64,000 bases of DNA from Falciphora oryzae (Eukaryota; Ascomycota; Sordariomycetes; Magnaporthales; Magnaporthaceae). The position numbers were made by a program, and so were the translations under genes. Shown one piece after another: positions 43,864 through 55,362 of the stretch. Location: assembly GCA_000733355.1 (NCBI GenBank), contig JNVV01000001.1:278208-342207 (forward strand). Direction: 5' to 3'. The notes beneath the pieces are model-generated. The model made no database searches, was not told the origin of the DNA, and saw nothing but the letters and a program-made list of their open reading frames with translations. The number at the start of each line of letters is the position of its first letter. The first letter of the stretch is position 1.

Positions 43864-44459
43864 CGCCACGACGTCAATGCCCGGCGGCATCGAGAGGTGC
43901 ACCATTGATCGCCGTGCAACAGCTCTGCTTGCCCGATTGTTGGTGGACGGATTGGTCATGGTGTCTCTTCCGTTTTATCAGACGGGACTTGTCCAGTATA
44001 GCAACCTGATTGCGATTGCCCGTACGCTCCTCCCGCCCAATTCCATCCAGGACGAGCTCGCGAGCTACACGCCTGGCGCGTTTGTTTGCCGAGCTTCCAT
44101 GGCTTGGGCACCAATCCGCCCCGTCTCGATAGCAATTCCGAAAAGGTTTCCTCGTCCCAGTAATCAATTTCCAAGGTTGCACCAAGCGGGCACAATCGAC
44201 ACATTTCAATCCGTCGTCCATCTCACCACCGCTGGACCCGACCAGAACTGCTGCATGCATGCGGGCACCTTGAACAAGATCCACCACCGCCGCCGCCAAC
44301 ACACGGCGTGCATACATTCCACAGCTCGACCAGGACGCTGCTCAGGTGGTCCCTTGCCGACTCCCCCTACCCACTGAACAAGCTCCGTTGTTTCCTGTAG
44401 CTCTCCTCAGCTCTTGCTCCCCAGGAAATTCCCCGGGACAGCAAGATCCGAGGAAATAG
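42980..44459. other. Intergenic right of RIF1, up to the assembly gap
   Basis: About 1.5 kb with no supported gene. A T32 run at 43828-43859 is the longest homopolymer in the window. The right part leads into an assembly gap. Plus-strand frames that start in the T run would give poly-phenylalanine and are not credible. Confidence 0.45.
43828..43859. repeat. T32 homopolymer
   Basis: Thirty-two consecutive T bases. The count is likely unreliable in short-read data. Confidence 0.9.
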
Positions 44460-44569
44460 NNNNNNNNNNNNNNNNNNNNNNNNNNNNNNNNNNNNNNNNN
44501 NNNNNNNNNNNNNNNNNNNNNNNNNNNNNNNNNNNNNNNNNNNNNNNNNNNNNNNNNNNNNNNNNNNNN
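44460..44569. other. Assembly gap (110 N)
   Basis: Run of N 44 bases before the glucose-6-phosphate 1-epimerase start codon, so part of the promoter or 5' UTR of that gene is missing. Confidence 0.99.
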
Positions 44570-44571
44570 AC

Positions 44572-45898
<1,327 letters not shown>

Positions 45899-46593
45899 CG
45901 GGATGGTGGCGGGAGCGGGGAGTCGGGGTATGGGGGCGCTGCTGCTCCGAGGCTGTGAGGGGGAGAGTGGGCTTTCGGGAACAACGAGGTCGTACTTTGG
46001 ATGGGATTAGATGGGACTTTGGGGGACCTTCTTGGTCCTGTTTGGTGATCTAGGGTGACTGCTCAACTCGCCTAGCCTGGGATCTAAAAACGACCTCGAA
46101 GTCAAGTAAACCTACTTTTAGATGCAGAAAAGCATATAACGCAAGCAAAACCTAGCCTTCAAACAGCCAAGAAACACTGCAGCGAGAAAGAGGGCGAGAA
46201 CAAAAGCCATGGTGTGAGGTTTGAGGTGTCGATACGTGTTGATGTCCTGTTGGTGCATGTTGACATGAAATACTACCTGATACATGGGACCCTTTATGCC
46301 GGTAGATAATCGATAATCGAGCAAATGGATTTCTTCTTTTTTTTTTTTTTTTTTTCGATCTGTCCAGACAAAAATCCGTTTTTAAGGTCCCGAAAGACAA
46401 GTGCGTGAGGAAATATGAGGTGAGACAACGAGACGACGCTATTAGCAAGTCGCCTTGACACTTTTCGGTCGCCATACTGGTATGATATTTTTGGTGGAAA
46501 TCAGCTTTGGCTTTTATCAAACAGGAACAAACAGAAACAGAGAATGAAAAATAGCCAAAAAAAAAAAAAAAAAGAATACAGTCACAGAATGTT
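45899..46593. other. Convergent 3' intergenic region
   Basis: About 700 bases between convergent genes, with a T19 run (46337-46355) and an A17 run (46557-46573). These could form a long A/T hairpin in DNA or in read-through RNA. No gene was seen. Confidence 0.5.
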
Positions 46594-48084
46594 TTATGCG
46601 GCAGCCGGGGGCGGCGGCGGCGGCGGCGGGATCCTCCCCTGGCGCTGGCGGTAGTGGTCGGCAACGAGGAAGGCGAGCTCGAGGGCCTGCTTCTCGTTGA
46701 GGCGCGGGTCGCAGAAGCTGGTGTAGTTCGTTGGCAGGTCCGAGGCGGCGAGCTCGGCGGCCCCTCCCAGGCACTCGGTGACGGCGTCGCCTGTGAGCTC
46801 GAGGTGGACGCCTCCCAGGCGCGACCCCTGCTCGGCGTGGATGCGCAGGCAGCTCGACAGCTCGTCGAAGATGTCCCTGAACTCGCGCGTCTTGAACTCG
46901 CCGACGGCGCGCGTGTTGCCGTGCATGGGGTCGCACTGCCAGACGACGAGGTTCTTGTACTCGCTGTCCTCGACGGCGCGGATGTGGGCGGGCAGTAGCT
47001 CGGCGACGCGCGAGGCGCCGTAGCGGGTGATGAGGGTTAGTTTTCCTGGCTCGCGGTTGGGATTGAGGGCGCGCAGCAGGCCGAGCAGGTCGGCGGCGGG
47101 CGTGCTGGGGCCGACCTTGACGCCGATGGGGTTTGCGACGCCGCGGAAGAACTCGACGTGCGCGTGGTCCAGCTGGCGGGTGCGGTCGCCGATCCAGAGG
47201 AAGTGGGCCGAGGTGTCGTAGTACTCCTTCCGGCCCGTGCTGGCGCTCCCGGCGGCGGCGGCGCCTGCGATGACGGCCGGGGCGGGAGGGGCGGCCGGGT
47301 TCTCGAGCAGGCGGGTCAGGGCCTGCTCGTACTCGAGCAGCAGCCCCTCGTGGCTGGTGAAGAGCTCGACGGTCCCCAGCTTGTCGGACTTGTCGGCGCC
47401 GATGGTGTGCATGAAGCGCAACATCTCGGTCAGGAACCGGACGGCCTCCTGGTACTTTGCGCGCAGGGCGTCGTCGCGCACGTGGCCCAGCCCCCAGTCG
47501 AGCGGGCGGTGCAGGTCGGCCAGGCCCGAGGCGAGGGCGGCGCGCACGTAGTTGAGCGTGGCGGCCGAGTGGTGGTAGGCGCGCACGAGGCGAGCCGGGT
47601 CCAGCTGCCGCTCGTCGAGGGCGAAGCCGTTGAGGATGTCGCCGCGGAAGCTGGGCACCTCAACCTTTGCACCGGAAGCAGGGTCCGTCACCGTCTCGGT
47701 CGGGCTGGAGCGCGGCTTGGCGTACTGGCCGGCCATGCGGCCGATGCGCACGACCTTCTTGTCGGCGCCCCAGATCAGCACGAGCGACATCTGTAGCAGC
47801 AGCTTGACCTTGGACTCGATGGTCCCTTGCTCGCAGTAGTCGAAGAGCTCGGCGCAGTCGCCGCCCTGCAGCAGGAAGGCGTCGCCGCGCGCCACCTCGG
47901 CCAGCAGCGACTTGAGCCGCTCGATCTCGCGCGGGTGCACGATGGGAGGGAGCCGCTCCAGCTCCCGCGTCGCCCGCTCGAGGGAGGGCTTGTCTGGGTA
48001 CTCGGGGCACTGCTTGGCCGGCTTGCTCCTCCACGACGCCGGGCTCCAGGGCCCTGGTGCCGGAGCGCCGTTTGGTTGGGACAT
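46594..48084 (-). CDS. Class II (plant/bacterial-type) DAHP synthase
   Basis: Single exon, 496 residues. It catalyses the first step of the shikimate pathway, condensing phosphoenolpyruvate with erythrose-4-phosphate. Class II motifs are complete: LLQGGDCAE (metal-site Cys), GRMAGQYAKPRSSPTE, WIGDRTRQLDHAHVEFFRGVANPIGVKVGP in consecutive pieces, LITRYGASRV, VVWQCDPMHGNT, GGVHLELTGD and TECLGG. It starts MSQPNGAPAPGPWSP, without a clear mitochondrial or plastid presequence, so it is probably cytosolic. Ascomycetes often carry both this class and Aro3/Aro4-type class I enzymes; the class II enzyme usually differs in feedback control. An Ala/Gly/Pro-rich insertion lies near residue 270. The C terminus is polyproline-polyalanine, encoded by a ggc-type repeat, and is unlikely to be conserved. 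Confidence 0.94.
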   Translation of the reverse strand: MSQPNGAPAPGPWSPASWRSKPAKQCPEYPDKPSLERATRELERLPPIVHPREIERLKSLLAEVARGDAFLLQGGDCAELFDYCEQGTIESKVKLLLQMSLVLIWGADKKVVRIGRMAGQYAKPRSSPTETVTDPASGAKVEVPSFRGDILNGFALDERQLDPARLVRAYHHSAATLNYVRAALASGLADLHRPLDWGLGHVRDDALRAKYQEAVRFLTEMLRFMHTIGADKSDKLGTVELFTSHEGLLLEYEQALTRLLENPAAPPAPAVIAGAAAAGSASTGRKEYYDTSAHFLWIGDRTRQLDHAHVEFFRGVANPIGVKVGPSTPAADLLGLLRALNPNREPGKLTLITRYGASRVAELLPAHIRAVEDSEYKNLVVWQCDPMHGNTRAVGEFKTREFRDIFDELSSCLRIHAEQGSRLGGVHLELTGDAVTECLGGAAELAASDLPTNYTSFCDPRLNEKQALELAFLVADHYRQRQGRIPPPPPPPPAAA

Positions 48085-48747
48085 GTTGGTGGATGTGTGG
48101 ATGTCTGGTGCTTGGTTAGGGTTTGTGTTTCTGGGAGAAAATCCGGCTTGTCGAGGCCAACTAACATGGGGAACAAAGGGACGGCGGGAGGGAGTGTGAC
48201 GCGAGACTGAGAGAAAAAGGTCCAGGAAGCCCCTTTTGGGTAGGACGAAAGTGACTGCAGCAGTTAGTTCAATGGCAGTTCACGTAGGGAGGCAGTCTAC
48301 ACCTGGAACGTCTGCTCTGCTAGCCCAGAACGTGCAGCCATTTATACGGGGGCGTGTTGATTTCAGTCTCGACAATGGGTTGACTCACTGCCATCATCCC
48401 TTATTTGGGGTTTCTTTCCCAGAACGGATCCCTTGCAGCGCTCGGCGACCTTGTTGGTTCCGTCCACTCGCCGGGACCGAAAAAAATACAGCGGTCTACC
48501 CCGCTGTAAAACCCTTGTCATCAGCAGCTGAGGGCTGCTGAACCTGGATGGACATCAACCGCGTGCACGCTGCAGCACCCAAATTGAGTTGCCTGCCGGA
48601 AAGTATGGCCCCGCCACAGCTGTCCGATCAATTGAGTGGTGATGCTTCTGTGGTGAACCCCACCAAAAACCGAAGCCATCCATCGCGAAGCATCCATCAC
48701 CAAACAGTTTCTTTGCCGAGCAGTCACCGAAACAGTCGCAGCCCATC
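48085..48747. promoter_or_regulatory. Divergent intergenic region DAHP synthase / HYPK-like gene
   Basis: About 660 bases between divergent start codons, holding both promoters. No GCN4-like TGACTCA was confirmed on either strand by eye, though ttgactcac occurs near 48380. Confidence 0.45.
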
Positions 48748-49192
48748 ATGTCCGACGATAAGAAGCCGGACGTCGACGACGAGGTGCAGGAGGAGACGGT
48801 GGCCAAGTCGGCTGAGGACCGCAAGGCGGCGGCGGCCATGGCGTCCTTGGACGCGACGGGTGGCGACGACGACGCCTCGGCCGCCGCCGTCGACCGCGAC
48901 GCCGTCAACAAGGCTATGGGCCGCCTCGCCGGCGCCACCGAGGAGAAGAAGGAGGTCAAAAAGGTCAAGGTCGACGCCGCCGATGTAGCCCTTCTGGTGA
49001 GTCCTCGGTTATCCTGTCAACAGGGGGGCACATTGCTCGAAGATGGGCAATTTTCTGACTAGGGGGGTTTTGTCTCGGAAATAGGTCGAGGAGCTGGAGC
49101 TGCCAAAGCCCAAGGCCACCGAGCTGCTTAAGCAACACGATGGCGATGCGGTCAAGGCGATGCGGGCGCACATTGCGGTTTCCCTGGCATAG
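48748..49192 (+). CDS. HYPK-like NAC/UBA-domain protein
   Basis: Two exons, 48748-48996 and 49085-49192, phase 0, encode 118 residues. The N terminus is acidic (MSDDKKPDVDDEVQ) and disordered, followed by an Ala/Asp-rich stretch and a charged helix with EEKKEVKKVKVDAADVALL. The spliced C terminus, VEELELPKPKATELLKQHDGDAVKAM in two parts, is the UBA-like fold shared with nascent polypeptide-associated complex alpha. This layout is that of HYPK (huntingtin-interacting protein K), the ribosome-associated subunit that binds and restrains the NatA N-terminal acetyltransferase. The 88-nt intron splits the UBA from its linker, and the exon-two frame is short enough to be missed. The HYPK assignment is family-level and well supported by both halves. 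Confidence 0.88.
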
Positions 49193-51484
49193 AGCGACGG
49201 GCTGTGCCCTGCGACAAAAGACGAAGGGCACACTTGCAGACACAAAAAAAGACGAATAGGCGCGCCACGTCTGGACGGCTGAGAGGCACGGAGGGAACCG
49301 TCGCGGTCGGAGACGGCGGGTATACATACACTATAGAGAGTGCTTCCGGACGGGGTGAGGGCGCATGTCCTGCGGCCGAACCGGAGTATTGTATGCGTTC
49401 ACGGTTGGATTCAAGGATAGAGGGCAGATGCCCGATGAAGAACACGACAGCATCATCGAATCCACGTACATACGTTCAGCGATGCGCCAAATCAAAACCA
49501 CTTATCGATATAATCACCTGCCAAAACCCGGAACTCGGGGCTCAAGTCGGTAGTCTACCGGATCGCGGAACTGCGCCGCACAGATTCGGCAGTAGTGTGC
49601 CATGTGCTCTGGGAGTTGGAGGGTTCGGGGACGGGAGAAAGCGGCATAGCAAAAAGGCGGGTGGTAGATCGTGCGGCTAAGCTGTTGCCTTTATGGGATT
49701 TTACGGCTGCGGATCTCGGAGCGCGCGCAACTTGCACCCAACGAGGCTTGTATGGGTGGAAGGGCGGGAAGGAATATGGAAGGACGTCGGGGCCTTGTGA
49801 GGTGGATGCAACATGTGTGGTGCTTACTGGTTGGGATGACACCCAGCATCGCACTGGATGGGACCCTGCTGACTCTGCTCCAGCGGGCTGCCAACAGCCA
49901 CGAGCCCGCCAACCACAGCGCGCCCTTGCAGGAGGCTGGGGTCCAGCAGTATCGAGGTCGAGAAGCTGCCCAACACACCCATCGTGACAACCTCGGTGAC
50001 GTTGTTGTCTCGTGGCGGCCGCATTGATTTTTCACCGCTGCCGTCGTGTCTCAACTCCTCGATCGCAGTGTGAAGCCATGTTTCATGCCACCAGTGCTGA
50101 TATAATAGTGGCTGCCAACCACAAGTTTCTGGCCGTGCGGTGGCTGTCGATATTTGGTGTGGGCACATGGGTTGAGCGTGCCTGCCACGGGCTGTCAGGT
50201 GGCTGAGCAAGGGTCTTCTTCAGGTGACTCCAGGCTCGATTGATCCAATTCCTTTTTCGCTCCCTCGCACCAAAGCACGGCTTTCGATTCGTTTCACCAA
50301 CAGGCACATTGCGACACGCGACTGCGCTGCTTCGAGATCCTCGCTCTCGCATTCAACTGGAATCAACGGCCACCACTCCAAGGCTCGCAAATGCGGGAGA
50401 GCGGGACGGATCATCGACCAGGGCTTCCCCTCTCCACCACCTACCTCGAAAGATGGCAGACCCCCGGAACGACGGGAACCGTCGTTGACGAGTTCCAGCT
50501 GTATTACTACACTCCCTGTCCCGTCTGTTTCCTATCCGCCTCCCAACATCTCTTGGGTGGTTCTGGGGTCTCGGCAACACGGTCGCACATTGGACAGCAG
50601 CCGCGCTTTTCCCCCTGCCCCTCTCCAATGTCTCTCTTCCTCTCTTTTCTTCAGTGGGCGCGGAAGCCCCTCTCGTATGCCGCGACAAGCGTCCCGGCCC
50701 AGAACCTTTCCCCCCCTCGATCAGCATGCATCTTTACCCGGTGTGGTTCGCCCGCCTGTGATACTACTTCGAACAGACACACACGGAGACCTGCGCTTGC
50801 ACCACCTCTGCATCTCACCTACATTGATTTGCCTCCACACCCACCAGGTCAGCAGCTCGGCATCTATCTTGCCTAGGCAGGCAGTCCAGCAGCTATATCC
50901 ACCTGCCCCCTTCTTCCCGGGCCCTGCATGGCCTCTTCCGCAGGGGAGGGGGACGGGGATCGATGGCGAGAGAGGCCCCGGATCCATCTGGCTCCATCCC
51001 ACCGTCCTTGTTGAGGCTGACGGCTTACTTTGCGCACTCTCGCCATCCCGCTCTCTTTAAGCAAGATACTTCGCCCTTCGTATGCGCTCCTTGCTTCCTC
51101 CTGGATGTTTTGTCCCCCAACTCCGTCTACTTTGTTTTTCCTTTTTCCTGTTCTATCCGAGACCCCGTCACACAGCAGGGGTTCTCCTCATCAACAGCTT
51201 CGCCTTCAGCTTGGACCGGCCACCTCCGAACTCTTGGGATCCCTTCTTGCTTTCCCCTCCTCGACCGAAGCTCCGTAACTTATACAATCAGACACAACAC
51301 GCACGCCCTCGCATACGCCTTGGGCTCACTGCCATCCTAAGAAAATACCAACTTACAATTTTTACTTTTTTTTTGGCCTCCACAAACTCGACTCGCATAT
51401 GCATGTCGTGCTTACCACGTGCAGCTCGAAATCGTGAACGAAGGGCCGCCCTAGAATGTCGCCGTCCCCCTTTAGACGTAAGAC
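49193..51484. other. Intergenic, 2.3 kb, upstream of the DUF3176 gene
   Basis: No gene is supported. A 278-codon plus-strand frame (50224-51060) lacks any domain and looks like chance openness in pyrimidine-rich DNA. From about 50580 to 51480 the plus strand is strongly C/T-rich, a common feature of fungal promoters and 5' UTRs, and a small T run lies just before the start of the DUF3176 gene. Confidence 0.45.
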
Positions 51485-54400
51485 ATGAGCTCCTCTAACC
51501 CAGAGTTTCCGGGGGAAGACTTCTTCCATCCGGGCTTCACGCCCGCCAGCTTCTCTCCCAAGCCGGAGCCACCAGAACAGGAGGCGTCAAGGAAGCAGCA
51601 GCAGCGAAAACCTCAGAATGCTATTCCCAGGAGGCCTGTTCCATCACCGAGGCGTTCTTCGACAGCAGCCCCGACTGAGGCGGTGAACGCGCCGGCACTG
51701 GGCCTGGGACTGGATTCTGGGACCGAGACATGGCCCAGAGAGGGGACATTGGAGGGACCAGAGACACTGGCCACAGCAGGGACCGACAGAGAAGTTGAAT
51801 CTGGGCCCTCAAAAGCCCGGGGTGTGGATGGTTCCGGAAATAGGCTGGCACCGGCGAAGGCAAGCGACGAGGTCTCCGCGCCTAGCTCAGCTTATGGAGA
51901 GTCGGGCATGCCATCCGCGAGCCCGTCACGTCCGTCTCCGCCGCCTCCCTGGCCGGCATCACCACACGTTCAAAGGGATTATGCCTTCTCGCAGCTCCAC
52001 GGGGGCAGTCAGGTTCTGCACGCTCACCCCGTCTCTCCCATCAGCGACTCGGAGAACTTTTCCTCTCGGAATGCGAGTAGGGCGAACTCGCTGGCGTATA
52101 GGGTCTCGCAGAGGACGATGCTGCACTCTGCCGATTCGAGCACTAGTCGAACGGACGCGCCCTTGCCGCCGCTTCCCCAGGAGCTGCCGCCTTCCCCAGA
52201 CCCGCCAGGTGAGGCTGCGCCCGCGGCCGGCGTTGTTCAGTCCCCAGTTTCGTCGCAAGGTTATTTTGCCGGAGCAACGCAGTCGCGTGCGCAGACGGCA
52301 GCTGTATCAAGTCCGCAGCGGCGGCCGTCTATGGGAAGCTCGTCCGACGAGCGTAGGGCCTCGCTGACAAAGGACTGGCCTTTGGGACAACATGCAGCCG
52401 TCGCAGCGCCATCTTCAACGGACGCGGCACAGAGGCAAAGCCAGACTCTGCAGCTGCCATTTCAGCGGGACGATGGGTCGCCGATCCACGAGACGCCATT
52501 GTCGCAGCGGCCGCCTTCGCCGGAGTTCTACACCCCGCAGGCCTCCATACCGCAAGCACGCTTCTCGGCGCATCAGCAACCGACGCCGCGACGGACCTCT
52601 CAGCAGGTGTTCTCGCCCTACATACCCTCTCCTCAGCAGCAGGCGAGGTTCTCCCAGCAGCGCTCCTCCCAGCAGGCTGTCTTTTCCCCTGGTAGGGTCT
52701 CGGTGCAGGGGCCGCCGCCGCCAACGCACAGGCGGGCATCGTCCCAGATGGCGCCGCATCCCCTGCAGCAGCACCCGCCGCCGCCTACGCACCACCGCAC
52801 GTCAGCCGTGGGCGGGAGCGCCGAGACGCCCTTCATACAGCAGTACGAGGACGGCAGCGTCTTCGGGCCGACGACGGACACGTCGGCGCTCAAGGAGGAG
52901 GAGGAGGCGGAGCTGGGCCACAGCGGCGTGGGAACGGCGGCGGGGGGACGGCGGCTGTCGGCGCAGAGCCGGTCCGGGGCGGCGTCGGCGCACAGCGTCT
53001 GGGGCGGCTACCGGGCCAGTTGGCTGCCCGAGGTGCTCTGGTGCCTCGTGGCCGTCGCGTGCCTGGGCATCATCGGGGTGCTGCTGAGCCGGTACGACGG
53101 GCACGCGCTCACGAGTTGGCCGCTGCCCGTCACGCTCAACACGCTGATTGCGTTCCTCGTCTCGATCTGCCACGCCGCGCTGCTCTTCCCCGTCCTCGAG
53201 GGCCTGGGCCAGCTCAAGTGGAACTGGTTCGCGCGGCGGGATCGGTCGCTGGCGGACTTCCAGGCCTACGAGGACGCGCGGAGGGGGCCTGTTGGGGTTG
53301 TGCGGTTGGCTTTTGTCACCAAGGGCCGGTAAGTCTTGGTTGAACCATTACCCCTTTTTTTTTGCTTGTTGTCCTGCTGCTGACGCTTTCCTGCATGACA
53401 CAGATGCCTCAGCCTCCTCGCTGCTGTTGTTATGCTTACCAGCGTAGTCACGTCGCCGCTAACTCAAATGATAATCGGTAAGCCGTGCTCTGAGTTTTGC
53501 CCCGGGTCGACGCAGGGTGGCTAATAACAAAATCACCTATCGAATACAGAATATCCCACTCGTCTGGCTACCGGAACCAGCCAAGCCAGCGAGGTACAGG
53601 GCGAGAGCTATCCCTTCAGGGATGCTGCGGCCGCCCCTGGCTCTGCCGGTATGTGAAAAGCCTGTTGTATGACGCTGTGTAGTCTTGTGTTGCTAACAAG
53701 GGCGTTTGCCGGAAAGCGGGCCTCGACATGCGGCAGAAGCAAAGCATCCAGCTCGGCATCTACAACCCCGTGGACGCCGACATGGCACCGCTCCCGCCCA
53801 ACTGTGGCTCCAAGGGGTGCCAGTCCCAGACTTTCAACTCGCTTTCTATCTGCTCGCGCACCGAGGACGTCACAAGCCGTCTACGCGTGTCGGATCCTAT
53901 CAGGGCCAGCAGGCTGGATATCAATCTGGATCTGCCGAGCACGACACTAGTCCGCAACGCAAGCCTCCCCAACGGCGTGTACTTGGTGGGATCTGTGAGT
54001 CTGGCCGGCGTTTGTGCGTGTGAAGGAGACTCTGATGCTGACTTTGCTACCTTCCAGGCCGACACGTACAACTTTAACATGTCGACAGTGGCTTCAGCGC
54101 GAGCTGGCAGCAGTCCGCAGCCGGGTGCCGGCTCGCTCTCTTTTGCGAACCAGCCCGACCTGATGGCAACGGCGATATCCAACTTCTTCGTTATCTACAC
54201 CAACCGCACGCGGCACCCACCCCCCATGGTGCCTTCCAGTAGCGACAGTGATGACGACGACGATGACGACCGTGACCAGGAGCCGGAGGTGCCCGTGTCG
54301 TTTCGAGCCGTCGAGGTCCTCCTTCACTTCTGTGTAGGCACTTACGAAGTGACAGCGGATAAGAGCAGCGGCGGCCACCCGCCGCGGACGGTACGGACGT

Positions 54401-55164
54401 CGACGTCGACAAACATGCTCCCACGGGATCAACCGAAGTCGCTCATGATGCTCACCGCGCAGGCGGACGGCGCAGCAGCGGCCCGAAACTACAGCGTCGA
54501 CCCGGAGTCGGTGCCCCTGCTGTCTAACTACATGGCCTCGACCTTCGCGGGCACCTATTCGGCCAGTATGGGTACGGGAGTCGTCGGCTACACGGGTACG
54601 GGCGACGCGTTCGGGTCTGCCATGTTTGGTATACGACGACAAGTCGTGGACGGCGAGGACAAGTCGGCCGACGAGCCGATGCGGCAGGCGGTCGGGAACA
54701 TCACGGCGAACGTTGCTACGAGCCTGACCAACACGTACGTAAATGATCAACACAGCATTCTCCATCCCCATCCCCTTCCTCTTCCTCCTGTCCACCCCCT
54801 GACGAGCTAGCTTTGACTAACCCCCAGTGTGTATCATGTGTATAGCATCCGCTCGCTCGGCGCGACGGCGGAACCGGGCCAGGCCGAGACGTTCGTGTCG
54901 GTGCGGTGGGGGTGGCTGGCGGTCCTCGCGGCGCAAGTGCTCCTCGCCGCGGCGTTTCTCGCCGGCGTCGCTTTCCAGACGTTCACGGCCGACGTGCGCG
55001 TCATCAAGGCCTCGAGCGGGCTCGCGACGCTGCTAGCCGTGTCGGCCGACGACAGGCGCATCCTCGAGCGCGAGGGGATCGGCCGGCTCGACGAGGGCCG
55101 CATCATGGCCGGCCGGCTCGAGGCGGACGGCATCAGGGGCCGCTTCTCGGGCGACGCCGACCGC
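51485..55164 (+). CDS. DUF3176 membrane protein (3' end lost in assembly gap)
   Basis: Six visible exons: 51485-53328, 53404-53477, 53550-53648, 53717-53994, 54058-54734 and 54828-55164 (cut by the gap), together 1,103 residues so far. The first about 500 residues are disordered, Ser/Pro/Gln-rich. Then comes the DUF3176 core: WLPEVLWCLVAVACLGIIGVLL, a second helix from LNTLIAFLVSICHAALLF, GQLKWNWFARRDRSLADFQAYEDARRGP in pieces, and a third helix in exon two (LLAAVVMLTSVVTSPLTQM). A long extracellular or luminal domain with Cys pairs follows, and a last helix near residue 1,020 (WLAVLAAQVLLAAAFLAG) precedes the cytosolic end. DUF3176 proteins are common in filamentous fungi, often enlarged, and of unknown function. 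The fourth intron (53995-54057, 63 nt) is stop-free and divisible by three. The N-terminal disordered part is longer than I expect for the family. Confidence 0.87.
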
Positions 55165-55362
55165 NNNNNNNNNNNNNNNNNNNNNNNNNNNNNNNNNNNN
55201 NNNNNNNNNNNNNNNNNNNNNNNNNNNNNNNNNNNNNNNNNNNNNNNNNNNNNNNNNNNNNNNNNNNNNNNNNNNNNNNNNNNNNNNNNNNNNNNNNNNN
55301 NNNNNNNNNNNNNNNNNNNNNNNNNNNNNNNNNNNNNNNNNNNNNNNNNNNNNNNNNNNNNN
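55165..55362. other. Assembly gap (198 N)
   Basis: Run of N that removes the end of the DUF3176 gene. The T-rich sequence right after it (55363-55410) is consistent with an intron end or 3' UTR. Confidence 0.99.

Noticed and set aside
50224..51060. 278-codon plus-strand frame upstream of the DUF3176 gene
   Set aside because: Ser/Pro/Arg-rich translation of pyrimidine-rich DNA, no domain; more likely 5' flank.
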